From Actinomycetospora lutea (GTDB lineage: Bacteria > Actinomycetota > Actinomycetes > Mycobacteriales > Pseudonocardiaceae): DNA of 64,000 nt. The first letter of the stretch is position 1; every line of letters begins with the position of its first letter. Both the position numbers and the translations under genes were made by a program. The stretch lies in assembly GCF_028737205.1 (NCBI RefSeq), contig NZ_JAQZAL010000006.1, forward strand, positions 1 through 64,000. Reading direction: 5' to 3'. Shown piece by piece: positions 51,242-58,879 of the stretch. The notes below the pieces were generated by a model. The model saw only the letters and a program-made list of their open reading frames with translations, searched no databases and was not told where the DNA came from.

Positions 51242-51657
51242 GCGCCCTGACCGACGCGAGCGCCGGCGACCAGCTCGAGCCGCGCACGGTGACGATCACC
51301 CGTGCCGACCTCGTCGCGTACGCCGGCGCCTCGGGCGACCTCAACCCGATCCACTGGAACGAGCGCGTCGCGGTCGAGGTCGGCCTGCCCGGCGTCATCG
51401 CCCACGGCATGTTCACGATGTCGCTCGCCGCGCGCTACGTCGGCGACCTGGCCGGTGACCCCGCCGCCGTCGTCGCCTTCTCCACCCGCTTCACGCGCCC
51501 CGTCGTGGTCCCCGACGACGACGCCGGCGCCACCGTCGAGCTCGGCGCCAAGGTCACCGACGTCGCCGACGACGGCACGCGCACCGTGAGCGTCACGGCC
51601 ACCCACGAAGGCAAGGGCGTCCTCGGCAAGGCCGTCGCGACCGTCCGCCCGCGCTAG
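51238..51657 (+). CDS. hadB: HadB-like (3R)-hydroxyacyl-ACP dehydratase catalytic subunit
   Basis: A 139-residue MaoC-type hydratase from GTG 51238. The hydratase-2 motif is YAGASGDLNPIHWNE, with the catalytic Asp/His, followed by GLPGVIAHGMFTMSLAARYVGD. It is the catalytic partner of HadA. In mycolate-making genera hadC follows directly; here the next gene is an unrelated hydrolase on the other strand, so only a HadAB dimer is encoded at this locus. Tandem CCTGC repeats and a hairpin lie beyond the stop. Confidence 0.92.
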   Translation: MSALTDASAGDQLEPRTVTITRADLVAYAGASGDLNPIHWNERVAVEVGLPGVIAHGMFTMSLAARYVGDLAGDPAAVVAFSTRFTRPVVVPDDDAGATVELGAKVTDVADDGTRTVSVTATHEGKGVLGKAVATVRPR

Positions 51658-51663
51658 TCCTCG

Positions 51664-51685
51664 CCTGCCCTGCCCTGCCCTGCCC
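51664..51685. repeat. Pentanucleotide tandem repeat
   Basis: Four copies of CCTGC plus CC, just after hadB and outside any gene. It could vary in copy number by slippage; no function is evident. Confidence 0.7.
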
Positions 51686-51734
51686 GACCGAGGCCGACAG
51701 GTCCGACAGGGCCGGTCGCCGAGCTTCCCGACGA

Positions 51735-51785
51735 ACGAACGGCGCTCTCGCTGCCCACGCAGGCAACGCGACAGTAGCCGTTCGT
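51735..51785. terminator. Inverted-repeat element between convergent hadB and SGNH genes
   Basis: ACGAACGGC (51735-51743) and GCCGTTCGT (51777-51785) form a perfect 9-base inverted repeat around a GC-rich core that can fold further (GCTGCC...GGCA). It lies between two convergent genes and could stop transcription from both sides. The left arm plus core, ACGAACGGCGCTCTCGCTGC, nearly matches the hairpin at 16389. Confidence 0.55.
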
Positions 51786-51802
51786 GCGTCAGGGGCGTGC
51801 GG

Positions 51803-52687
51803 TCAGGCGGCGGCGGGGACGCCGAGGGTCGCGAGGACGGCGCGGGAGAGCGCCGCCGACCCGAGGGCGTTGGGGTGCACCGGCGCCGCGGGGGCCGTCG
51901 GGACCAGGCCCTCGATCCACCGCTCGCCGGGCAGGGCGCACACGTCGTGGCCGACGGTCGGCGTCGCGGCGTCGACGTAGGTCGCGTCGCCGTCGGCCGC
52001 GGCGTCGGCGATCTCGGCGTTGAGGTGCGTCAGCACGCCGCGCAGGTACTCGACGTCGCCCGGGGTGTACGGCACGACCGGGTAGCAGCCCGGGCCCTGC
52101 GCCGGCAGCACCGAGGGGTACCCGACGAGCAGCACGCGGGCGTCCGGCGCGCGGCGGTGGACCTCGTCGAGGACGTCGTCGAGGCGGTCGCCGAGGTCGT
52201 CGATCCGCGCCGAGAGCTCGTCGTGGGGACCCTGGGTGTAGCGGTCGCGGCAGGGCGTGCCGAACGGCGTCGGGCTCACGCAGGCCTGGACGATCTCCGA
52301 GAACCCGATGTCGTTGCCGCCGATGCCGACGGTCACGAGCTGGGTGCCGGGGCCGAGCGCGTCGTACTGCGGCGGGTTCGCGCCGCCCTGCACCGGCTGC
52401 GGCGCCGCAAAGTCGCGGGTCCGCGCGCCGCTGCAGCTGACGTCGGTCAGCACGGCGCCGGTGCGCTCGGCGACCAGGTGCGGGTAGTTGTTCGCCGAGC
52501 GCAGGCACCCCGGGGGCGGACCCGCGGGGGCGCCGGTCAGCGGCGAGGCCGTGTAGGAGTCGCCGAGCGCGACGTAGGCCTGCCCGGCGGCCGTCGGGGC
52601 GCCCATCGCCACGGGCGCGACGGCGATCCCGAGGAGCCCGACGGCGACGGCGATGAACAGGCGCAGGACGATCGGCCGACGGCCCAC
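51803..52687 (-). CDS. Secreted SGNH/GDSL hydrolase
   Basis: A 294-residue exported esterase/lipase from GTG 52687. An N-terminal signal peptide (RRPIVLRLFIAVAVGLLGIAVAPVAMGAPTAA) probably ends near APVAMGA. Block I is YVALGDSYTASP with the catalytic Ser, block III is TVGIGGNDIGFS, and block V is PVHPNALG with the catalytic His, preceded by the usual Asp two residues earlier replaced by Ala-Pro (DxxH is not evident). Cysteine pairs suit a secreted fold. Its substrate is unknown; secreted relatives hydrolyse short-chain esters or lipids. It lies 59 bases downstream of the aminotransferase gene on the same strand. Confidence 0.85.
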   Translation of the reverse strand: MGRRPIVLRLFIAVAVGLLGIAVAPVAMGAPTAAGQAYVALGDSYTASPLTGAPAGPPPGCLRSANNYPHLVAERTGAVLTDVSCSGARTRDFAAPQPVQGGANPPQYDALGPGTQLVTVGIGGNDIGFSEIVQACVSPTPFGTPCRDRYTQGPHDELSARIDDLGDRLDDVLDEVHRRAPDARVLLVGYPSVLPAQGPGCYPVVPYTPGDVEYLRGVLTHLNAEIADAAADGDATYVDAATPTVGHDVCALPGERWIEGLVPTAPAAPVHPNALGSAALSRAVLATLGVPAAA

Positions 52688-52745
52688 CGGCTCTCCTCGG
52701 AAGTCGGGGTCCCGGCGGGACCGTCGGCGCGGATGATCGCGGGTC

Positions 52746-53987
52746 TCAGCGTGCCTCCGCCAGCAGGTCGGCCATGCGGGTGACGCCGGTGCGCAGGTCG
52801 TCGTCGCCGAGGGCGTAGGAGAGCCGGAAGTACCCCGGGGTCCCGAACGCCTCGCCGGGCACGACGGCCACCTCGGCGTGCTCGAGCACGAGCGCGGCGA
52901 GGTCGACGCTGGTCTGCGGGCGCTCGCCGCGGATCTCCTTGCCGAGCAGCTCCGTCACCGACGGGTAGGCGTAGAACGCGCCGCGCGGCACGGGGCAGGT
53001 GACGCCGTCGATGCCCGAGAGGAGCTCGACGATCAGCCGCCGGCGACGGTCGAACGCCTCGCGCATCTCGGCCACCGCGTCCAGCGGGCCCGTCACGGCG
53101 GCGAGCGCGGCGCGCTGCGCGACGTTGCAGACGTTCGAGGTCAGGTGCGACTGCATGTTGATGCCGGCCGCGACGACGTCGGCGGGCCCGATCATCCAGC
53201 CGACCCGCCAGCCGGTCATCGCGAAGGTCTTCGCGACGCCGTTGAGCACCACGCAGCGGTCGGCGATCTCGGGCACCGCCACCGGCATCGACACGTGCTC
53301 GGCGCCGTCGTAGACGAGGTGCTCGTAGATCTCGTCGGCGATCACCCAGATGCCGTGCTCGGCGGCCCAGCGCCCGACGGCCTCGACGAGCTCGCGCGGC
53401 GCGACGGCCCCGGTGGGGTTGGACGGCGAGCACCACAGCAGCGCCTTGGTGCGCGGCGTGCGCGCCGCCTCGAGGGCCTCGACGGTCGGCAGGAAGTCGG
53501 TCGACTCGTCGGTGTCGATCTGGACCGGGTCCCCGCCCGCCATGCGCACGGCCTCGGGGTAGGTCGTCCAGTACGGGGCGGGCAGCAGGACCTCGTCGCC
53601 CGGGTCGATCAGCGTCGCGAACGCCTCGAACACGGCCTGCTTGCCGCCGTTGGTGACGAGCACCTGGCGCGCCTCGACCTGCCACCCCGAGTCGCGGGCG
53701 GTCTTGGCCGCGACGGCGTCGCGCAGCTCGGGCAGCCCGGCCGCGGGGGAGTAGCGGTGGTTCTTGGGGTCCGAGCACGCGGCGATCGCGGCGTCGACCA
53801 CCGGCTGCGGCGTGGGGAAGTCCGGCTCGCCGGCGCCGAAGCCGATCACCGGGCGGCCGGCGGCCTTGAGCGCCTTGGCCTTCGCGTCGACCGCCAGCGT
53901 CGCCGACTCCGCGATCCCGCCGACACGCGCCGAGATGCGGCGGTCGGTCGCGGAGGGGTGCAGGGAAGTCGAGGACGACGACGTCAT
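52746..53987 (-). CDS. PLP-dependent aminotransferase (aspartate transaminase type)
   Basis: A 413-residue class I aminotransferase. [23 protein letters not shown] is the family N-terminal motif; the PLP phosphate region includes [18 protein letters not shown] and [12 protein letters not shown] are conserved contacts. The Schiff-base Lys lies in [16 protein letters not shown], and [11 protein letters not shown] holds the substrate-carboxylate Arg (FRLSYA). ATG 53987 is the start; a TAGGAT box eight bases upstream suggests a leaderless transcript. Mycobacteria have an aspC-type gene elsewhere; here it lies between hadB and secE. Aspartate or a related amino acid is the likely substrate. Confidence 0.9.
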   Translation of the reverse strand: MTSSSSTSLHPSATDRRISARVGGIAESATLAVDAKAKALKAAGRPVIGFGAGEPDFPTPQPVVDAAIAACSDPKNHRYSPAAGLPELRDAVAAKTARDSGWQVEARQVLVTNGGKQAVFEAFATLIDPGDEVLLPAPYWTTYPEAVRMAGGDPVQIDTDESTDFLPTVEALEAARTPRTKALLWCSPSNPTGAVAPRELVEAVGRWAAEHGIWVIADEIYEHLVYDGAEHVSMPVAVPEIADRCVVLNGVAKTFAMTGWRVGWMIGPADVVAAGINMQSHLTSNVCNVAQRAALAAVTGPLDAVAEMREAFDRRRRLIVELLSGIDGVTCPVPRGAFYAYPSVTELLGKEIRGERPQTSVDLAALVLEHAEVAVVPGEAFGTPGYFRLSYALGDDDLRTGVTRMADLLAEAR

Positions 53988-53995
53988 GTCCCGGT

Positions 53996-54001
53996 ATCCT
54001 A
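53996..54001 (-). promoter_or_regulatory. Candidate -10 box for a leaderless aminotransferase mRNA
   Basis: TAGGAT on the minus strand is followed by eight bases and then the ATG at 53987. There is no ribosome binding site in between. The spacing suits transcription starting at the A of the start codon, as is common in actinobacteria. Confidence 0.45.
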
Positions 54002-54175
54002 GGAGAAGGCCCCGGCCGCCTTCGCTGCCCGGGCGTCGCTCCTGCCCCGGCGCCGTCGGGGTGCGGGCCTTGACGTAGCATGGCTCACCGGGACGGATCG
54101 TCCGTCGCTCCCACGCGCTCGTCGCCGTGTGGATCGACCTCGGCCCGGCCCACGGCGTCCTCCCGGGGACGCCAC

Positions 54176-54248
<73 letters not shown>

Positions 54249-54312
54249 CACCGCGACGGTGAAGCCCGCCGGTCAGGCGGGGTCGGTGGACGAGGACGGT
54301 GAGGACGGCGCA

Positions 54313-54708
54313 GTGAGCGAGGACAGCAGCCGGCGTCGGCGCGCGAGCGACGACGACGACGCGCGTCCGGTCACCGCCGCCGGCCGTCGACGGCGCGCCG
54401 ACGCGGCCGGGAACGGCAGCGGCGGGGACGCGACGGACACCGCGAGCGGTCGCTCGTCGGGCAGCTCGGGCAAGGGCACGGCCACCCCGACGCGGGACCG
54501 CACCCAGGAGTCGCAGGGGTCGGTGTTCGCTCGCCTGCGGCGGTTCCTCCGCGAGGTGGTGGCCGAGCTCCGCAAGGTGCACTGGCCCACCCGCCGGCAG
54601 ATCGTGGTCTACACGTTCGTCGTCCTCGTGTTCGTGTCGTTCATGGTGGCGCTGGTGGCAGGCCTCGACTGGGTGTTCGCCAAGGCCGTGTTCGCCCTCT
54701 TCGGCTGA
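54313..54708 (+). CDS. secE: Preprotein translocase subunit SecE
   Basis: A 131-residue protein from GTG 54313. The first about 70 residues are a charged, low-complexity extension rich in Arg, Asp, Ser and Gly, as is usual for actinobacterial SecE. The conserved core follows: VFARLRRFLREVVAELRKVHWPTRRQIVVYT (amphipathic helix and VxWPxR motif) and one membrane helix, FVVLVFVSFMVALVAGLDWVF. It forms the SecYE channel. It is followed by nusG, 68 bases later. Confidence 0.94.
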   Translation: MSEDSSRRRRASDDDDARPVTAAGRRRRADAAGNGSGGDATDTASGRSSGSSGKGTATPTRDRTQESQGSVFARLRRFLREVVAELRKVHWPTRRQIVVYTFVVLVFVSFMVALVAGLDWVFAKAVFALFG

Positions 54709-54776
54709 CCGTTCCGCCGAGCGGCCGGCCGGGCACCGCGCCGCGGTGCCCGCCGTGCAAAGGAAGTGAGTGAGAA

Positions 54777-55823
54777 GTGACCTCCGCAGGATCCGGCGCA
54801 GAGCCCGAGAACGGCACCCCCGACGGCGGCGAGCCCGAGCTCGTGGCCGAGGCCCGCACGCGCGGCGTCATGGTGCGTGAGGGCAGTGGCACGTACGGGG
54901 ACCTCAGCACCGAGGAGAACCCGGCCACGCTCGACGACGCCCAGGTGGCCCGCGCCGCCCGGGAGGCGCGCGAGGCGGAGGACGCGGACGACACCGCCGA
55001 CACCGCCGACGCCGACGCCGTCGACCCGGAGGCCGACCTGCAGGCGGCGCGCGCCGCCCTGGGCGCCCCGGCCGACGAGGACGACTCCGACCTGCCCGAG
55101 GAGTCGGCGGGCGCGGGCGACATCGCGGCCCGCGGCGACACCGAGGACGACCTCCAGGTCGACGAGGCGCCGGTCTCCGCGGAGGCCGCCGAGGTCGAGG
55201 AGGAGGAGGTCGACCCCGCGCAGGCCCTCAAGGACTCGCTGCGCCTGGCCCCCGGCGACTGGTACGTCGTGCACTCCTACGCGGGCTACGAGAACAAGGT
55301 GAAGGCCAACCTCGAGACCCGCGTGCAGACGCTGGACGTCGAGGAGTTCATCTTCCAGGTCGAGGTGCCCACCGAGGAGGTCACCGAGATCAAGAACGGG
55401 CAGCGCAAGCAGGTCCAGCGCAAGGTGCTGCCCGGCTACATCCTCGTGCGGATGGACCTCAACGACGCCTCGTGGAGCGCGGTGCGCAACACCCCGGGTG
55501 TCACCGGCTTCGTCGGCGCCACCTCGCGCCCGTCGCCGCTGACCCTCGACGAGGTCGTCAAGTTCCTCCTGCCCCGCCAGGAGACGCCGAAGAAGGCCAA
55601 GGGCGCGGAGAAGGCCGGCACCGAGGACACCGCCGGCAAGCCCGCCGTCGAGGTCGACTTCGAGGTCGGCGAGTCGGTCACCGTCATGGACGGCCCGTTC
55701 GCGACGCTCCCGGCGAGCATCTCCGAGGTCAACGTCGACGCCCAGAAGCTCAAGGTGCTCGTCTCCATCTTCGGCCGGGAGACCCCGGTCGAGCTCGGGT
55801 TCAACCAGGTCTCGAAGATCTGA
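54777..55823 (+). CDS. nusG: Transcription termination/antitermination factor NusG with long acidic N-terminus
   Basis: A 348-residue NusG from GTG 54777 with AAAGGAAG upstream. Residues about 1-155 are an acidic, Ala/Asp/Glu-rich extension ([22 protein letters not shown]). The NGN domain starts at [23 protein letters not shown] (about 160), with [11 protein letters not shown] and [11 protein letters not shown] Lys/Ala-rich insert ([19 protein letters not shown]) precedes the KOW domain, [24 protein letters not shown], which ends [11 protein letters not shown]. It couples RNA polymerase to ribosomes and Rho. The extension is far longer than in most bacteria and is probably disordered. Confidence 0.95.
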   Translation: MTSAGSGAEPENGTPDGGEPELVAEARTRGVMVREGSGTYGDLSTEENPATLDDAQVARAAREAREAEDADDTADTADADAVDPEADLQAARAALGAPADEDDSDLPEESAGAGDIAARGDTEDDLQVDEAPVSAEAAEVEEEEVDPAQALKDSLRLAPGDWYVVHSYAGYENKVKANLETRVQTLDVEEFIFQVEVPTEEVTEIKNGQRKQVQRKVLPGYILVRMDLNDASWSAVRNTPGVTGFVGATSRPSPLTLDEVVKFLLPRQETPKKAKGAEKAGTEDTAGKPAVEVDFEVGESVTVMDGPFATLPASISEVNVDAQKLKVLVSIFGRETPVELGFNQVSKI

Positions 55824-55901
55824 TCCGATCCCGAGGCCACCCGGCATCGGCGCCGGCTCCGCTGCGCTCCGTGTCGCTCCACCCGCAACAACGAGGAAGT
55901 C

Positions 55902-56336
55902 ATGCCCCCGAAGAAGCGACGGCTCTCCGCGGTCGTCAAGCTGCAGATCAGCGCCGGTGCGGCGACGCCGGCCCCGCCCGTCGGCCCGGCCCTGGGTCAG
56001 CACGGCGTCAACATCATGGAGTTCTGCAAGGCCTACAACGCGGCGACCGAGTCGCAGCGTGGTCAGGTCGTGCCGGTGGAGATCTCGGTCTACGAGGACC
56101 GCTCCTTCTCCTTCGAGCTCAAGACCCCGCCGGCGGCCAAGCTGCTGCTCGCCGCGGCCGGCGTGAAGTCCGGCAGCCCGACGCCGCACACCAAGAAGGT
56201 CGGCTCGGTCACGCAGGAGCAGGTCCGCGAGATCGCGCAGACCAAGATGCAGGACCTCAACGCCAACGACCTCGACCAGGCGTCGAAGATCATCGCCGGC
56301 ACCGCCCGGTCGATGGGTCTGACCGTCTCCGAGTGA
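55902..56336 (+). CDS. rplK: 50S ribosomal protein L11
   Basis: A 144-residue L11 from ATG 55902 with CGAGGAAG upstream. [35 protein letters not shown] is the family start and the thiostrepton-site loop; the C-terminal rRNA-binding domain includes [21 protein letters not shown]. It forms the GTPase-associated centre with L10/L12. rplA follows 89 bases later. Confidence 0.97.
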   Translation: MPPKKRRLSAVVKLQISAGAATPAPPVGPALGQHGVNIMEFCKAYNAATESQRGQVVPVEISVYEDRSFSFELKTPPAAKLLLAAAGVKSGSPTPHTKKVGSVTQEQVREIAQTKMQDLNANDLDQASKIIAGTARSMGLTVSE

Positions 56337-56425
56337 CCGCGTCGGCCGGCGACCGCCGGTCGACCCCCGTGGGAGGGCCGCGCAGCCCTGACCACACCTG
56401 ATCCGTTCGAGAAGGACAGAGAGAA

Positions 56426-57136
56426 ATGAAGCGCAGCAAGGCCTACCAGAAGGCCGCCGAGAAGGTGGACTTCGACAAGCTCTACAGCCCCCTCGAGGGC
56501 ATCGGGCTGGCCAAGGACACGACGACCACGTCGATGGACGCGACCGTCGAGGTCGCCATGCGGCTGGGCGTCGACCCCCGCAAGGCCGACCAGATGGTCC
56601 GCGGCACCGTCAACCTGCCGCACGGCACCGGCAAGACCGCCCGCGTCATCGTGTTCGCCACCGGCGACAAGGCGCGCGAGGCCGAGTCGGCCGGAGCCGA
56701 CGTCGTGGGGTCCGACGACCTCATCGAGCGCATCCAGGGCGGCTGGCTCGAGTTCGACGCCGCCGTCGCGGCGCCCGACCAGATGGCCAAGGTCGGCCGC
56801 GTGGCCCGCATCCTCGGCCCCCGCGGGCTCATGCCCAACCCCAAGACCGGCACCGTCACCCCGGACGTCGCCCGCGCCGTCGGCGACATCAAGGGCGGCA
56901 AGGTGAACTTCCGCGTCGACAAGCAGGCCAACCTGCACCTGATCATCGGCAAGGCCAGCTTCGACACCGAGAAGCTCGTCGAGAACTACGGTGCCGCGCT
57001 GGACGAGATCCTGCGGGCGAAGCCGGCCGCCGCGAAGGGCCGCTACGTCAAGAAGATCACCGTCACCACGACGATGGGCCCGGGCATCCCGGTCGACCCG
57101 AACCGCACGCGGAACCTCCTCGCCGCCGAGGGGTAG
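56426..57136 (+). CDS. rplA: 50S ribosomal protein L1
   Basis: A 236-residue L1 from ATG 56426 with GAAGGACAGAGAG upstream. Signatures are [23 protein letters not shown] and the segment [42 protein letters not shown] also fits. It binds 23S rRNA in the L1 stalk. No terminator is obvious directly after it; a new promoter for rplJ begins 45 bases on. Confidence 0.97.
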   Translation: MKRSKAYQKAAEKVDFDKLYSPLEGIGLAKDTTTTSMDATVEVAMRLGVDPRKADQMVRGTVNLPHGTGKTARVIVFATGDKAREAESAGADVVGSDDLIERIQGGWLEFDAAVAAPDQMAKVGRVARILGPRGLMPNPKTGTVTPDVARAVGDIKGGKVNFRVDKQANLHLIIGKASFDTEKLVENYGAALDEILRAKPAAAKGRYVKKITVTTTMGPGIPVDPNRTRNLLAAEG

Positions 57137-57180
57137 TCGCGACGGTCCCCCTGGTGCGCAGGCGCTCCGGGGGGACCGCG

Positions 57181-57186
57181 TAGACT
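57181..57186 (+). promoter_or_regulatory. -10 box of the rplJ-rplL promoter
   Basis: TAGACT preceded by GGGGACCGCG is a good actinobacterial -10 element. It lies about 235 bases before the rplJ start, leaving a long leader, as expected for L10 operons. Confidence 0.5.
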
Positions 57187-57189
57187 GAT

Positions 57190-57415
57190 CCGCAGATCGA
57201 ACCCCGATCCACCCGAGACCGCTGGTCGCCGCCCGAGCCCCGCTCGGTCGGTCGAAGGCCCCGACGAGGGGCGCCCGCGCAGGAGGACGAGGGTCGTGAC
57301 CCGCCGGGCCACCGTGCCCCGCGCCGTCCGACGCCCCGTGCACCTGTGCACGGGGCGTTTCGTCGTTCCGGGCCCCGAGCACCACGGTCGCCCGAGTACG
57401 AGAGAGGAGGCGCGC
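57190..57415 (+). promoter_or_regulatory. L10-type leader with hairpin
   Basis: This is the untranslated leader of rplJ-rplL. Such leaders bind L10(L12)4 and repress translation in many bacteria. The leader contains an 11-12-base-pair hairpin at 57332-57357 (CGCCCCGTGCAC / GTGCACGGGGCG) followed by TTTCGT, which looks like an intrinsic terminator or attenuator. A strong GAGAGGAGG precedes the rplJ ATG. Leader function is inferred from position and structure. Confidence 0.55.
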
Positions 57416-58024
57416 ATGGCTGCAGATGAGACGAGAGCTCCGGCTGCCGACAAGGTGGCCGCGGTCGCCGAGATCGCCGCGGAGTTCCGCGACGCCTCGG
57501 CGATGGTCGTCACCGAGTACCGCGGCCTGTCGATGAAGCAGATCTCCCAGCTGCGTCGTTCGCTGGGCTCGGACGTGACCTACACGGTCGCCAAGAACAC
57601 CCTGGTCAAGCGGGCCGCCGCCGACGCCGGGGTCGAGGGACTCGACGACCTGCTCGTCGGCCCGACGGCCATCGCCTTCGTCAGCGGGGAGCCCGTGGAC
57701 GCCGCCAAGGCGCTCCGCGACTTCCAGCGCGACAACAAGGCCCTGGTCGTCAAGGGCGGGTACATGGAGGGCCGCGCGCTCTCCGCCACCGAGGTCACGC
57801 AGCTCGCGGACCTCGAGTCCCGCGAGGTGCTGCTGGGCAAGCTGGCCGGCGCCATGAAGGGCAACCTGGCCAAGGCCGCCGGGCTGTTCAACGCCCCGGC
57901 CTCGCAGATCGCCCGCCTCGCGGCCGCCCTGCAGGACAAGCGTGCGTCCGAGGGCAGCGCGAGCACCGAGGACGCCGTCGCCGCCGTCGAGTCCGCCGAC
58001 GCCGAGGCCGCGTCCGAGGCCTGA
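57416..58024 (+). CDS. rplJ: 50S ribosomal protein L10
   Basis: A 202-residue L10 from ATG 57416, chosen for the ideal GAGAGGAGG six bases upstream. Conserved parts are [44 protein letters not shown] and GPTAIAF; a helical, Ala-rich C-terminus binds L7/L12 dimers. It starts the stalk operon with rplL, 47 bases downstream. Confidence 0.96.
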   Translation: MAADETRAPAADKVAAVAEIAAEFRDASAMVVTEYRGLSMKQISQLRRSLGSDVTYTVAKNTLVKRAAADAGVEGLDDLLVGPTAIAFVSGEPVDAAKALRDFQRDNKALVVKGGYMEGRALSATEVTQLADLESREVLLGKLAGAMKGNLAKAAGLFNAPASQIARLAAALQDKRASEGSASTEDAVAAVESADAEAASEA

Positions 58025-58071
58025 CCGGGCCCCACCAACCCCCACCCCCGTTACTGAGTAGGAGCGCCACC

Positions 58072-58464
58072 ATGGCGAAGCTGTCCACCGACGAGCTGCT
58101 CGACGCCTTCAAGGACATGACCCTCATCGAGCTCTCCGAGTTCGTGAAGAAGTTCGAGGAGACCTTCGAGGTCACCGCCGCGGCGCCGGTCGCCGCGGCC
58201 GCCCCGGCCGCCGGCGGCGGTGCCGCTGCCGCCCCCGTCGAGGAGGAGAAGGACGAGTTCAACGTCGTCCTCGAGGGCGCCGGCGAGAAGAAGATCCAGG
58301 TCATCAAGGTCGTCCGCGAGGTCGTCTCGGGACTGGGCCTCAAGGAGGCCAAGGAGCTCGTCGAGAGCGCCCCGAAGCCGATCCTCGAGGGCGTCAACAA
58401 GGAGGCCGCCGAGGCCGCCAAGGCGAAGCTCGAGGAGGCCGGCGCGAAGATCAGCCTGACCTGA
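58072..58464 (+). CDS. rplL: 50S ribosomal protein L7/L12
   Basis: A 130-residue L7/L12 from ATG 58072. The N-terminal dimerisation domain is [29 protein letters not shown]; an Ala/Gly-rich hinge ([19 protein letters not shown]) follows; the C-terminal domain has [30 protein letters not shown]. It recruits translation GTPases. A strong terminator follows 31 bases after the stop. Confidence 0.97.
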   Translation: MAKLSTDELLDAFKDMTLIELSEFVKKFEETFEVTAAAPVAAAAPAAGGGAAAAPVEEEKDEFNVVLEGAGEKKIQVIKVVREVVSGLGLKEAKELVESAPKPILEGVNKEAAEAAKAKLEEAGAKISLT

Positions 58465-58495
58465 TCCCGCGCACGAGCGCAGCAGGACCGCACGC

Positions 58496-58527
58496 ACGGG
58501 GCGGGGACCTTCGGGTCCCCGCCCCGT
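58496..58527 (+). terminator. Strong intrinsic terminator after rplL
   Basis: A 14-base-pair stem, ACGGGGCGGGGACC with GGTCCCCGCCCCGT, closed by a TTCG tetraloop. The following bases (CGTCGTC) are not a T-run, as is usual in high-GC actinobacteria. It ends the ribosomal operon. Confidence 0.85.
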
Positions 58528-58879
58528 CGTCGTCCCCGGGGCCGTGGCCGATCGTCCGGAAGGTGACGGGGGCCACATCGGCTCTCGCGCAGAAGGGTGT
58601 CCCCCGGCGGAGCGGCGAACCGCCGTTCGGGGCCGTGAGCGGTCGCCGAGGTTCCACCGAACGCGTGGCAACGGCCGTTCAGCGCCACCCGAGAGATGCA
58701 ACGTAGCGGCGTGACCGGCGGAGAGGGACCCGGCGGCTGCGCTGGTTTCCGGGTCAGTAACCTCCGCGGCCAGCCGTCGTTGAGGACGTGATGCTCCCGA
58801 CGGGGAGCGCCGCCCCTATGACGTCGGTAACTGGCGTCGTCCCACGACGCGTCGACATCGCGGCGAGCGGAGGAACTGC
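58528..58879. other. 352-base region upstream of the MCE operon
   Basis: No gene is seen. It should carry the MCE operon promoter. GCCGTTCG and GAACGCG words at 58614-58680 loosely resemble the arms of the intergenic hairpins at 16389 and 51735. AGCGGAGGAACTGC precedes the Mkl start. Confidence 0.4.

Noticed and set aside
58200-58240. GC-rich Ala/Gly run in rplL considered as an insertion
   Set aside because: It is the normal flexible hinge of L7/L12.
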